A stretch of DNA of 64,000 bases from contig PSQN01000017.1 of the NCBI GenBank assembly GCA_002989075.1, positions 4,223,453 through 4,287,452 on the forward strand. Direction: 5' to 3'. Numbering within the stretch: the first letter of the stretch is position 1; the number at the start of each line of letters is the position of its first letter. The position numbers and the translations under genes are program-made. The DNA comes from Arthonia radiata (taxonomy: Eukaryota > Ascomycota > Arthoniomycetes > Arthoniales > Arthoniaceae). The notes under the pieces are model-generated. The model worked only from the letters and a program-made list of their open reading frames with translations, was not told the origin of the DNA and ran no database searches. Shown here in pieces: positions 31,338 through 43,300 of the stretch.

Positions 31338-32190
31338 AAGGGGATTGCTCTGCTATGCACTTTTGATTGTCTCTGCAGCAGAGCCATAGTGTCGTCAATG
31401 CTTTTCGTGCTGTGCCTCGAAGATCATTGATGTGATGATCATGATGATCAACTTCGTCTTCATTAGCTGCGTGCGGAAGCACGTACTCTGCACGTCCGCT
31501 GCATCGTAAAATGATATTCAGAAGGGCGGCTTGCACTGGCAACATCTTCCGTCGTCCCCTAAGGATAGATGCTGGTGAAGCAAGCATCCAATCGGTCTGT
31601 CGACGTTGTACGAAAGACGCATTTGAGCGCTGAGTGACGGCAATATATGCCCAAGATCCTGTCTTCCGACTATATCCGTCAGTGATGATGATACCGCCTA
31701 CTGATGAGTTTACCATCTGTACAGTCTACTTCCGGTCTACCTAGTCGTAGCGATCAGATCGTACCATGCATGTGCAGCTTTATTCCGTGGCGGTGAGGGA
31801 GTAAGGGGATTGTCATGCTACACACGGGCTGTAACTGTGATCGTAGTGCAGCCTCATTGTCATCGTTGGGGTTCGTTCTGTGCCTTGATGATGTGATGGT
31901 CCTCATGATGATCATCGTCTTCGCCGGATGCTGGCACTCGCCGACACGTCGAACAATGCTTGGTTTCCCAGGCTTGCAGCTTCTATGATTTTTCAATGCT
32001 CGACGGGTGATTGCCCAGCCCCTACCCACTCATTCATGTTTCCAGTATCTGATCAGCGATGAACTAGGAGTTACAATAGTAGAGGACCAGCGTGAAGCGA
32101 AACATATCTGAAAACCGGTCTTGCGACTATACCCGTCTAGTGATTATGATACAGCCCACCTTCGTATAGTTTATCTGTACAGTCCAATCC
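31338..32190. repeat. Diverged two-copy direct duplication, ~460-bp unit
   Basis: Four matched blocks keep a constant offset: AAGGGGATTG (31338 and 31803, 465 bp), GATGTGATG (31429 and 31890, 461 bp), GTCTT.CGACTATA.CCGTC (31661 and 32118, 457 bp), CTGTACAGTC downstream of GTTTA (31709 and 32169, 460 bp). Between blocks identity is low. The second copy ends close to the 3' end of the WD40 gene. No coding frame is shared, so this is an old duplicated non-coding or relic unit. Confidence 0.65.
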
Positions 32191-32242
32191 TACCAAACTG
32201 TACCGTAATCTTGAACAGCACGCCATGGCACACGCAAACCTC

Positions 32243-35200
32243 CTACTCTGCATCACTCAACTCACTAAATGCGGTCATCTTCCTCTCCAACATCGCCGCT
32301 TCCTCCAATTTCTCCTTCTTCAACCCATTCAGCACACTCTCACTTCCTGCCCTTCCTGCTGCTCTGGGCTTCTGCACGGATCCCCCAACCCCGTTCCTAG
32401 CAGGACTCTGCGACTCACTCCTCTCACTACTATTGCTACTCCCCTTGAAAGTTCTCGGCGGCGCCATCAACTGCCGCTTCCCGGCGTCAAAGTACGCGTC
32501 CTCCCGGAAGTAAGAGTCGCCACGCTGCACATCTGACGGTCGCAGGTGCAGCCCATTCTCTGAAGGCCTCCGCTCCTCGGTGGGCGTCATCTGGATACTG
32601 CTATCACTCGCCTTCGACCTCATCGTCGCTGCACTGCTCAAACGCGTTGGCAAACCAGGGCGGGTAGGAGACCGCTCGCCAGCCTGCGGCGTCTTCGCGC
32701 CAGGCATGAGCGTATTCGCGCGCTTCGTGAAGCCGAAAGACTTGAGCGGGCTGCTGCTTCTTGTGCCTGCGCGCATCTGGGGCAGTGCGGGAGAGCTGGC
32801 GCTTGAGTCTGCGACGCTAAATACGGGGCTGGACTTCTCGCGGTCGATGGAGTGGATGGAGCTGCCGCTGATGCTCTGGCGCCAGGTCGGGCGTTCGCGG
32901 CCCTGCGCGTTGGGCGTTGGGCTGTGGATGACGGAGCCGTAGCTGCTGTGGCGGAGGCTCGCTGAACGGTTCGAGGTGCTGCTGTTTTGTCGGCTGAGGC
33001 TGCCGGGACTTCCTCGGGCGATGGACAGAGAAGAGCGGTGGACGAGATTGGAGCTGACACGTTTGATAGAGGACGTGTCAGATGGGTGAGTGAAGGCGGA
33101 GGGGTCAGCATTGTTGCGAGCCCGGTTGCGCCATGCACAGTCTTGCCGGAAGACAGAGATGGCGCCTGTGGAAGAAGCGGCGATGAGAACATTACCGTTT
33201 TGGTGAGCGGTACGATTCAGATAGCCGGCGTTGCTGGTTTCGGATGCGCGGCGGGAGTCCATGGAGGGGCGGACTGTGGGTGCGGTATCATTTGGCGAAG
33301 GACTGTCGATAGAGACAGAGTGACGGACGGAGGTGAAGGAGACGTCGGCGGCTTCGGACCGAGAGACAAGGGTGACAGGGGGTGGATTGCAGATGTCGTA
33401 GATTGGATCTTCTGAAGCAGATAAGTGTTGCCGAGATCGTTGCGGCAGGAACATCGCGCAAGTTGTATTGGCAGTGTGAGCCTCAAAGATCTCGACTGGC
33501 CAATGGTCCTTTCGTGAACTGTTGGCTTCGGCTGTGTCGGATGTTGACGTGCTCCAGACGTAGACCTTCTTGTCCTCGCTACCGCTGATGATATATCGGC
33601 CGTCGTCTGAGAAGCGGGCATGTATCTGTGAGCTGAGGTTCTCGTGACCTTTGAATTTCATCTCCAGCGACTTGTCTCGTAGATTGTAGAGGCGCAGACG
33701 TGAATCATTACTCGTGATCAGGATCTTCACGTCCATGAGCTTGCTCAACGACGAGGTGCTGCGATTAGTGCCCGACGGAGGCACGTGCATGGTCTTAATG
33801 CCGGTAATTTTGCTGCCTTTAGCGTTCTTACCTGTCCTTGACTTCACATGCAGCTGTGTTTGATATCGCAGGCTCTCAGTCTCGTAAAACAAACACAGGC
33901 CGGAGAGCGTGCCTGCCATTGCTTGTTTGCCATCCGGTGTAAAGGCGACACTAGTGATCATGTCTGGTGCTTGGTTCCAGTATGCGACAGCTTTGTCGGG
34001 TATGCTCCACAGCCGCAGCTTGGAGTCCAGGGATCCCGCCAAGAAAAAGCGATCATCTTTTGGATGAAACGCAACCGAGGTCACAAAATCGCCGTGCTTA
34101 AAGACGCAAAGACACTCAGAACGCGATACATGCCAAAGACGGACAGTCTTGTCAGTACTCGAAGTCAGCAGAAAGTTGTTCTTTGACCAGCTCAACGACA
34201 AGACATCACCAGTGTGACCTGTGAGCGTGCGCAATGGCTGATTTTTGAGGACGGGCGCAGAAAGGTGGGACTGTCCTTCTGTCATATGCTCTTCCTCGTC
34301 TCTAGAAAACTGCGTGCGATCTTGCGGACTGGACAACACCGACCAGATGCGGACAAAATGATCCTGCCCAGCAGACGCCAAGTACTTTCCGTCCTTGCTG
34401 ACCTCCAGCGCCCACACAGCCTTACTTTCATACGACTGCCCTCTTCGCATTGCCTGGCTCGAAGCAATAGACCGCTCGTCTGCTTGATATGTGGTACTAA
34501 AATCGCGAAGCTGCTGTGCAAGAAAAAGCCGATTCAGCTCTCGCTCTTTCTTGTATTTTGATCTCATCTTGACATATGGCGGCGGTGGCCGATACCTTGG
34601 CGCAAAGCCCATGTTATTACAAGGCTGGTAGAAGAGGTCCACTTCCGCGCCCTCCGGTCGCTCCTCGCCGACATCTGTATTCTCGACAGGGTCTTCACCC
34701 TGCTCTTCCCGCTTCTTGTTCCCAATAATTCGAGCAAAGAACGTGACACCTTTCTTCTTATCTTTGGGGGTGCTCTTGCCCGGATCGAAACGAGTAGTGT
34801 CCGTGGAAGCTCGCACATCCGCTGCGTCACCCGTGAGACTGCTAAGAGTCTGCGATATGCTCTCTGTTTGCCGGGTCCCGCGTGGTGAGGTGGTAGTCGG
34901 GGCGTTCCCTGTCCGTTCATAGATCTCTTGCGAAACCGGGTCGATCGAGCCTGCGGACACAGGACGCTCGGTTGTTGTCAATCTTGGTGCATCTTTGTTG
35001 AAGTTGGTGCTCGTCTTCGCGCTCTTGCCGAACGCATCCGCATGCCCCTCTGACAAGCCCAAACCCTCATCTTCTGCACGTTTGAGCGGCGGGGACTGGT
35101 GCTCAAGAGCATCGGCGAATTCAGGCGCGTTAATGGGTGATGAGGGTTTCGGTCTTGAAATGCCTAGCTGTGGATCTGTGACATGAATATGTGGGAGCGT

Positions 35201-35269
35201 TTCAGCCATCTTGTGTTGCGCTTGAGCTGGGTTTCGGACATCGGAGATAAGCCAGGAGGATGTGGTCAT
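32243..35269 (-). CDS. WDR44-like WD40 repeat protein
   Basis: Single exon, 1008 aa, ATG at 35269 (a second in-frame ATG at 35209 is possible). The N-terminal ~250 residues are disordered. WD40 repeats occupy about residues 285-620: AVWALEVSKDGKYLASAGQD, LTGHTGDVLSLSWSKNNFLL, HGDFVTSVAFHPKDDRFFLA, ITSVAFTPDGKQAMAGTLSG, KGHENLSSQIHARFSDDGRY, each ending in RIW/RLW/VYVW-type strands. The Ser-rich C terminus (about 300 residues) is disordered. The arrangement matches WDR44/rabphilin-11 relatives, Rab11-binding trafficking regulators in animals; the fungal role is not established. Upstream of it lies the divergent region before the kinases. Confidence 0.85.
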   Translation of the reverse strand: MTTSSWLISDVRNPAQAQHKMAETLPHIHVTDPQLGISRPKPSSPINAPEFADALEHQSPPLKRAEDEGLGLSEGHADAFGKSAKTSTNFNKDAPRLTTTERPVSAGSIDPVSQEIYERTGNAPTTTSPRGTRQTESISQTLSSLTGDAADVRASTDTTRFDPGKSTPKDKKKGVTFFARIIGNKKREEQGEDPVENTDVGEERPEGAEVDLFYQPCNNMGFAPRYRPPPPYVKMRSKYKKERELNRLFLAQQLRDFSTTYQADERSIASSQAMRRGQSYESKAVWALEVSKDGKYLASAGQDHFVRIWSVLSSPQDRTQFSRDEEEHMTEGQSHLSAPVLKNQPLRTLTGHTGDVLSLSWSKNNFLLTSSTDKTVRLWHVSRSECLCVFKHGDFVTSVAFHPKDDRFFLAGSLDSKLRLWSIPDKAVAYWNQAPDMITSVAFTPDGKQAMAGTLSGLCLFYETESLRYQTQLHVKSRTGKNAKGSKITGIKTMHVPPSGTNRSTSSLSKLMDVKILITSNDSRLRLYNLRDKSLEMKFKGHENLSSQIHARFSDDGRYIISGSEDKKVYVWSTSTSDTAEANSSRKDHWPVEIFEAHTANTTCAMFLPQRSRQHLSASEDPIYDICNPPPVTLVSRSEAADVSFTSVRHSVSIDSPSPNDTAPTVRPSMDSRRASETSNAGYLNRTAHQNGNVLIAASSTGAISVFRQDCAWRNRARNNADPSAFTHPSDTSSIKRVSSNLVHRSSLSIARGSPGSLSRQNSSTSNRSASLRHSSYGSVIHSPTPNAQGRERPTWRQSISGSSIHSIDREKSSPVFSVADSSASSPALPQMRAGTRSSSPLKSFGFTKRANTLMPGAKTPQAGERSPTRPGLPTRLSSAATMRSKASDSSIQMTPTEERRPSENGLHLRPSDVQRGDSYFREDAYFDAGKRQLMAPPRTFKGSSNSSERSESQSPARNGVGGSVQKPRAAGRAGSESVLNGLKKEKLEEAAMLERKMTAFSELSDAE

Positions 35270-35958
35270 CGGACGGTGTAGGAGCGCATTGGCGAGGCAG
35301 AAACAGAGGTAGGGTGGACTGCGCGGGCGGTGGAGGATTGGAATCTGTATAGAATCTAGAAGTGTGTGAGACGGATGGGAGAGACGAGAGCAGCTGCGCG
35401 AGAAGGTGTCAGCATTTAGGAGACCGGCCGAAAGCGTGAGCTACTTTCCACTTTCGCATCCGGGAAGCGTCATCGCGCTAAACTCTGCCGGCATTAGCGC
35501 GTAGATGAAGTTGGTACCTGATCAGCTAATTCCCAGTCTCTGCTCGCAAATTGGTTGACCACGATTGCTTTCTTTTCTTTGAACGGATTCAAGGGTGTAG
35601 ACGCATTGACTATGCGTTGTTTGAGTAACTCGATGCTCGGCGACGCCGACGCTAGCCGCATCCCATCGCCATCACTGAACGGCTCGCAAGATGTCATAGA
35701 AGAGCAGCTTAGGCGAATCGTCGAGTGAAGACCCATGCAGACTCCCCTTTTCTACGCCCTTCATATGGACTGTTTGCAATAGCTGCACACTCGGCTTTCA
35801 CTGCGTGGCTGGCTCGAACGTCGTGTGGAAGCGCGTGTGTCAGCGCACCGGGTGCCTGCGGTTCGCATGCAGTTGAAAACCAACAGCGTCGGGATCTATG
35901 CTATGGACGAGTGCATGTCTTTGCATATGCAGACAGTATACAACGCTCGCACAAATTG
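35270..35958. other. Intergenic region between WD40 gene start and kinase 3' end
   Basis: No supported gene. Contains the WD40 promoter. A minus-strand frame at 35494-35736 and a plus frame through 36348 are judged shadows. Confidence 0.4.
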
Positions 35959-37536
35959 TCACAGACTTTTGATCCAAGGATCTTCCACAATCTCCGCCAT
36001 CGATGGCCTGTCTTCCGGCAGCCAGCTCAACATTCGCTCCAAGAGCTTCAGTATATGTCGGGCTTCAAGATGGCCGACGTCATCAAGTCTCGTCTTCATG
36101 AACCGATACCTCACACTCCCAAATTCTACGAATCCATCATTAGGGTCAGCCTCTTCACAGAATGGATCTTCAACGCTCCATCTTATTTTCTTCCAATTAG
36201 CGTCGTAGTAGCAGTCTCTATGAGGCCACCGCTCAGCGTAGGAAGCTGGCATTCGACTCTCGAGCCTATCAGCGAAGTCTGTCATGGCTTCGTCCAGATC
36301 AAGATCTTCGTTGTTCTCATCTGGACCCATGCAGTAAATGGAGAATAAACGTTTTCTATGCGTCATTTAGAATCTTTGCAACTATCGCCGACGCTGTGCG
36401 CTTACCCGGTGACTAGCTCAAAAATGAGACATCCTATACTCCACACATCTATCTTAGCCGTTGCTGGCAACCCCAGATATACCTCTGGTGGGCGATATTG
36501 GTCAGGCGTCACCACATCGTTGGCGTCCATCTCGCCGGAGAACGCTAGATCGCAGATGAGCTTCCATAGCAATGAGGAGGGCTCTAACACTGACATTGCC
36601 CCAAATCCGATAGCTTGATGCCGAAACCCTCACGACTGAAGTCGGTCCTTTCGAAAAGCGGCTTAGGCCTCAGCATATACTTGGGAGTCCACTTATCGTT
36701 CTTGCCGTCTTTTCTCCTAATCTCTTCACAGTCATAAACGCTCTCGTCAGCAATAGACGTTGCGGGTACGCCTTCATCTAATGACTCGATATTGAGCAGC
36801 ATGTTGGCAAGATAAAGATCCCCATGCACCACCCCACACTCATGCAACGCGTGCATTGCACAGACCAAATCTTTGATCATCTTCTTAGCCATCCAGAGCG
36901 GTAGCTTACCACGCTCTCCGACTGAATCACTCTGCGCCAGTGCCGGGAAGTGTCCCGCGTATTCTGTGAGTTCGTATGCCGGCGGACCAGTTGCTTCGAA
37001 TATCAGGCATTTGTGCGTGCCATTGATGCCTTGGACATCAAAGTGGCCAAGAAGGTGCAGCAGCTTTGACAACGCGTCTGCGTTGCTATGCCTCAAACAC
37101 TCGTAAAGCTTGCGATACGTCGTGATCTCGTTCTCGATTTCTTTGCGGTGATTTGCTCGAGTAACCTTGATCGCGACGAGCTTGCCGTTCCTAAGCTTAT
37201 GGCTCAGCTTGAGTAGCAGGTTGATGCTGGCGACCACAGCGCGTTGTCTGAGACGAGGGGAGACTGGGGTGAAAATGCGCAGATTCGTGCAGCTCACCTC
37301 TCGTCCTTAGCAAGCCATGCAGTGGACGACCCACCGTACCCTAGCTTGCGTATGACGCGGAAGTTGTAATCTTCGCCGTCGCTAAGCGTGTCTCCAATAT
37401 GCACCGGATGGAAGCCTTGTGGTCGATATCTTTCAGGTCGCTCCGCCGCAATAGAGATCCAATGAAACCGAGTTATGTGCTCGTCACGCGTCTGGCTAAG
37501 TGGTGGTGTCGGTGGATCCGATGATTGTCCTTGCAT
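35959..37536 (-). CDS. SRPK-like protein kinase, four exons (paralog A)
   Basis: Complement join 35959..36355, 36406..36544, 36595..37190, 37298..37536; 456 aa. P-loop GYGGSSTAWLA, catalytic Lys in KLVAIKV (about residue 88), catalytic loop HGDLYLANMLL (Asp and Asn kept, Arg of HRD replaced by Gly), metal-binding DLG in place of DFG, and APE-like RPPEVYLG with DVWSIGCLIFEL. The long insert between lobes and the split kinase layout match SR-protein-kinase relatives (SRPK/Sky1), which phosphorylate RS-rich splicing or transport factors; fungi carry many divergent copies of unknown substrate. It starts with RYRPQGFHPVHIGDTL, the family's N-terminal signature. Lies tandem with, and same strand as, paralog B. 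Confidence 0.88.
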
Positions 37537-37957
37537 CTTGGTATGTCAGGAGGATCACAGCTGCTGGTGAATGGTACAGACGCTGTTTTCAATCTATTCG
37601 AACTGAAGCAATAAAACTTAGCACACAGTTATTTCCACTGGAAGGTTCCGCAGAGTTATGCGAGCCGTCTGCCATGTTTGATGAATTCTGACTCTTCAGA
37701 TTTCTGAGTCACAGACGAGGCGTCAAGATGCAAAGAGTAGCAAGCATGCATGTTCACGCTAATGCCGACAGCGTGGACGCCTTCCTCAGAGTAGCAAAGC
37801 TCTGAAGCTGTGTCTGGCCCCTGCATTGCTGATCGTCTCGCCGCATCAGAGGCTGCGATTTGTGTCTTCGGTGAGAGCTCGCGTAGAACTTCTGACCTTG
37901 TTACACAATTGATTGAGCTGAGATATTCCAAAGGTGCTTATCTGCCTAGAAGCGTCA

Positions 37958-39661
37958 TCAAAGCCCGGCTACCCACGGGTTTTTCAGTACCTGCGCCATA
38001 CTCGGCCGCTCTTCTGGCAGGTATCTCAGCAGACTCCTCAGCAGCATGATCACCTGCTCAGCTTCTTCATCCCCCATATCCTCCGATCGATTTTCTCTGA
38101 ACACCTGCTCGAGGCTGTCGAAAACGAAAATTTCGTCTTCCTTGTCAGCGGCAACCTCTTCATCTGTTGCCTGTTCGACGTTTCCACGGATCTTCGTCCA
38201 CTGAGAGTCATAATAGCGTTCCCGATGGCGCCATCGCTTGGTGAGTGAGCCGGGAAGCGGGCCAAGCCGGTCTGTGAAGCTCGTCATTGCGTCGTCGACA
38301 AACTCGTCCGTATCGATGGGCACGGAGTCGTCTATTGCAAAAAGGCTCCTCCTGTTGAATGATCAGCTGTGCAGTCGTGGAACATAAGCGGTCTGGGCTC
38401 ACCCAGCAAGGATTTCAAAGATCGAACATCCCACGCTCCATATATCGATCTTCTCGTTGAACTTGAGTCCGAATGTAGTTTCAGGACAGCGGTAGCTGCC
38501 CGGTGTGTGTATTTCCTTTGGCGGCTTTGAGGACAGAAAAGCTGTTTGCTACCGTCAGCACCTCGCTGGATGATGTTCCAGATGAGCGCGCATACCACCA
38601 CCAGCGTCTGAGATCTTTATCGTCGCGCCAGCGTGGCTGAGATCAGCCAAGTCATGAAGAGGATACGATCTATGCAGATACTCAGGAGCCCAAAGATCGT
38701 TCCTGCCATCTAGTCTTTCCAATCTCTCGCAGTCCAGCAGATAGTCGGACATTGGCTGCGTGAGGTTTTCTTCGGCCGTTGTCGACAGGTTTTTGGTCTT
38801 GAGCAGCAAATTGCATGTATGGAGATCTCCATGCACAATGCCCCTAGCGTGGAGCGAGGCCACACCACGAACCAGAGACTTCACTGAGCGCTTAGCTAAC
38901 CACAAAGGCATCAGATAATCATCTCGCAACTTCGTCATTGACGTCTCGCCAAACTTCTGGGGCGTGACAGTGAGATCGAAGACAGACGGGCCCATCACCT
39001 CAAAGACGAGGCATATGTGTTTCCCGTTAGGACCCTTCTCTACGAAGTGGTGGAGTAATTTAACGAAAGCATCGTCGCATACGCCAGCTGAGCCTCCGGT
39101 GGTGCCCTCCTGAAGCTTGCGGTAGATGGCAAGCTCGCCAATCAAGCCAGCAGGCGGCTCGGCTACCAGGACCTTGATCGCGACATAATCGTCTTCTCTG
39201 TGTCTAGATGTCAGCGAAGACCGTGCTAAACAATCACGTTCGTTGCAGCTCGCTCGTCTGGCGCTGCACGCATCATACCTTGTGTCTTCCGCGAGCCAAA
39301 CGGTGGAGTAGCCACCATAGCCTAGTTTGCGCATAACCGTATACCGACCTTCATGGAGCTTGTCCCCAATATCGATAGGGTGGAAGCCACCCGGTCGATA
39401 AGCCTCTCTCCATTCCGCGCACACGCCAATAGTTCTGTCTTTGAAACGATACTGCGACTTCTTGCGTGGCAGTGCGCGCGATGGCGCGCGCAACCCTGTG
39501 CGAACCATTACTGGCGCGTGTCGCAATCCTCTCCGCTGGGCTGGCAAATGTTGACGCGCTGCAGGAAAAGCTCGGATTCTCGAGGTGCGAATATGTTGTA
39601 GGTTTGGGGAAGGAAGGTCGATGCCAACTCTGAGCAAAGCTGAGGAAAATTGAGATGGCAT
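37958..39661 (-). CDS. SRPK-like protein kinase, four exons (paralog B)
   Basis: Complement join 37958..38351, 38403..38541, 38596..39203, 39279..39661; 507 aa. P-loop GYGGYSTVWLAEDTR, VAIKV Lys, catalytic loop HGDLHTCNLLL, SDAGG in place of DFG-x, RCPETTFG and DIWSVGCSIFEILAG. Signature YRPGGFHPIDIGDKL precedes the kinase lobe. The chosen start (MPSQFSSALLRVG) gives a basic, Ser/Arg-rich N-terminal tail resembling a mitochondrial presequence; ATGs at 39712 and 39718 are alternatives. The first intron (39204-39278) has no stop in frame but splits conserved EDTR-HREDDYVAIKV, so it is intronic. All three introns sit at the same places as in paralog A, showing tandem duplication. Confidence 0.85.
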
Positions 39662-40349
39662 AGAGGTAAAAAACGCCGACGCGCTTTGAGGACGATTACG
39701 GCAACACCACATAGCCATTACGACAGAGTGGCATCGCAAATGCGAGTGCACGCGCGGATATGTCAGTGCAGGCAGGAGTCTCTGCACGCGTGCGCGGGCT
39801 GCATATTCATCACCATATGGAGTAGGCTAGCTTTAGCCCCCATTTGCTCTGCTGCACAGACCGCATCAGCTGCTGCCTGTCGCTGGCAAGTTTCGAATTA
39901 GATTGCAATCAGATCTTGCCTCGTCGCCTGTGTAAATCGAGTTTCACGCTTGTAGGCTTGGCATACCTTGGCATTTGCCAAGCCCACTCTACCTGTGAAC
40001 CAATTCTCATCATTCATCTCACACACGAAAGTCTTTTATCAGATGAGGCTTGGGAGCTGCAATCATGTGCACTTCAGCTTCAAATCTAATGGAATTTCCA
40101 CGTTGTCTCTGCAGGCCACACGCGATCGGTGGCTTCCCCTAGCACGTGACATCCTTCCGCCACACTCTGAAATCTTCAAAGCTTTTCCAGTTTCGGGCAT
40201 CAACGGGACGGAACGAGGCAACAAGCTGCAACAGTGCATGGGATTGTGAATCACTTCCGGCCCCACAGTCTTCCCGCGATATGAAGCTCACAAAAACTGG
40301 CGCTGGTAGAGCTTTAGCCCCGTGAAATTATCCGCAATCTGCAATCCAT
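39662..40349. other. Intergenic region
   Basis: Kinase B promoter and 3' flank of the NACHT-ankyrin gene. No supported gene. Confidence 0.4.
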
Positions 40350-43300
40350 TCAGCTGCCCTCACATCGTTCCTCGTTTTTTGCGCCGTGGTCGAGTAGGAG
40401 GTTTAAAAGCGCCACCATGTTTCTTGGAGGATGGACATCATTGTCGTCAAGGCCATTCAAAAGACAATCGATTGCAGTTTCTCTTCTGCTTGAGACGGTG
40501 ATCGTGGTGGAAGCACCTTGTGCGATGAGCGCCTCGCTTGCCCTCAGATGCCTTCGGCGAAGACTGCAATGTAGGGGCGTGGAGCCGGCTTCCATTATCT
40601 TCACGACCGTGATAGGACGATCTGGGTCATCTGATTCTTTCGATTTTGGGTCATCTGATTCTTTCGATTTTGATGGGAGCCTTTCATCAATCTCCGCTCC
40701 TCTGCAGACAAGGAGCTCAATGAGATCTGGGCTATCTGCACATGCGGCTGCATGAAGGGGTGTGCCGAAGCTGTGGTTCGTGGCAGAGAGATCTGCGCCA
40801 TGAGCAATGAGTAGCTCTGCAATTTTTGTTACGTCCGGTCTCCGATTACACATCGCGAGAGCATGAAGAGCCGTTCCCATTTGGACTGAGTGTCTTGCAG
40901 CCGATGCACCTTTGTCCAGCAACAGCGTCACGGAATGCAAGCAGCCCATCCGTGCGGCGTGAATTAGAGGCGTTGCGTCCCCAACAAGGGCTAGATCGGA
41001 TCTATACAGACTCTCTTCGTTCCAGTACGGCACTTCATCAACAACTGCGCCGCTACCCAGGATTTTGTCGATTAGAGTTATGTTATCAGACCTGACTGCC
41101 TTGCATAATGCAGCGCTGCTAGCTCCGGCAAGATCTAGGCCGTACTGTATGAGAGTCTCCACGATTTCGGTATTGGGAACAGCGGCTTCCAGCTCACACA
41201 AACGGTCGTGTGATAGCTTCGCACCCTTTTGGAGCAAGACTCTCACGATCGCAGCATCTTGTGTCCAGCAAGCGCCAATCAAAGGACTGATGGGTATTTG
41301 GAAATCCTCCCACATCCGGCTTTTCTCTAAAATTTCGTTGAACAAGTCAAGCTCTTCCAGTCGCTCGGCTATCTTCTGCTCTTTCTTGAGGCTATCAGCG
41401 AACACTCGCCTATTCTCAGTCTCAAGAAGGATCTCGCGGAGAATCAGATTGGTGTCCATTGCCTCTGATAAACTCTCTGGGTACCGATCACCTTGGAAAG
41501 TGATGCTTGCAAACAGGCTTGTGAGTCGTGAGTCTCTGCTCGCGTGTGCCGCGCGGAGGCATTGGTCGTAGGTTTTCCGACTCGCGTATCTCAAGATGTC
41601 GGACTGCAGGAGTACTCTAACAGATTCGAAATCTCCAGACTCGACGGCAATCAGAAGCATCGGCTTCTCCGAATCAGGATAGGACCCTGTCGGGCTCGCG
41701 CCATGGTTCAACAGAGTCTCGACGATGTCGTAACGGCTTGCTGTCTTCGAAGATTGCATCGCCGCTATTAAGGGGGTTTCCCACCGTCCGATGTTGTTCG
41801 CAGAGGCTCCAGCGTTAAGCATTACTTTGACATCAGGAAGATCGCCCTTAAGAGCAGCCAAATGCAACGCGTCTGTTTTTCTTAAACCCTCAGTCGAGAG
41901 ACGAGCATTGTGCTTCAGTAGCAGTTCGATTACGGCAGAATTGCCATGATAAGTCGCTGCCAGGAGAGCGCTGCCGAAGACGCCTTCGCGCACCAAGTTA
42001 GGATCGGCACCCCTCTCCAATAGGAGCTCAACTATCTGATATCTGTTCTTAGCGGCTGCCAGCTGGAGTGCTGTTCCGAATCGTTGGGAAGATGCGTTGA
42101 TATCTACGCCGTTGTCCAGGAAAAGGGCTACTACGCCCACGTGCCCTCCAGCTACTGCGGCGTGAAGCAATGTACGAAAGCTGCCGTGTAGGGCATTGAG
42201 ATCTTCATAACTTCGAATCAGCCTACTCGCCACACCATAGAGCCCAGATAATGCAGCGTAGTAGAGCGGGGAGATTACATCATGCTCGGCGGTGAGGTGA
42301 GGTCCTTGATGATCGATGTCAAACAAGGTCAAAGTTTTAATAAACGATGCGCTGTTGAGAAAGTCACTTTGCTCGCGTATCGTCTCCTCGTGTTGAAGGG
42401 AGAGTTGCCTGTTAGAGTCTTGTTAGTCTAGCCGCTTTAGTATGACCGGTAACAACCCTTGCTCGTAAGAATGCAGAAATTCGAAGCGCAAACAGCCTTA
42501 CAGTGGCTTCTGGTCACTTCGTACCAAAACATGACAGCCGCTGGAGACTTACCCTAATCTCGCATGCTCCATCCAAAATTGCGCACAATACGCGCTTAGC
42601 GGGTATCTGTCGCAAACGTTGGCAAGTGACTTGTCATCTGCATAAGCGGAAGCTGACCGCAGATAGCCGATACTCTGCATCGCTATGTCTGTGTGAGGTG
42701 CGTCTGCACCGGCCAAGACCCCAAAATCAGCGGCATTACTGAGTAAAATTTCCTTCGACAGCAAGTAGTCTTTCACGGATGAGTGTGCTAGCCTGATAAC
42801 TTGACCTTCGGTTGAACTGTCTGAACTAAGGTCGACAAGTCCGGGAAGGATGTGGCCGATGTCGCTGGCAATGATGCAGTCTTCTGTGTCCAGGGTCTTG
42901 GGAACGTCGTCAATACCAGTGACCTGTGCAATTTCATTGACGCTCAACGGTCGCAGAGCGCATGCCAGCCATTTCAAGATCTTTCGTGCGTATTCCCGGT
43001 CGTCTTGCTCAATGTTGAGGAGGATCCGCTCGTATGTCTCGCTCAAAGTCTTAGGTAGACTTGCCATAGCTTGTCGAACCGCCTTTGGCGTCCGGCATCG
43101 TGACAGTGCATCAATCTGGCATTGCACCCAGCGAAACCTAGATAGGAAGTATGGTCAGTCCGTTGCATCGCAAGTAAACGCAAGCTTATCACCTACATGC
43201 CCCCTGCGTTCGAGATCATCGATGCCCTAACCTCCGCTTTGACTTCCGCAGACCATCTGTTCAATGTCTTGTTAGACCTGAGGTAGTAATCAATGTAAGC

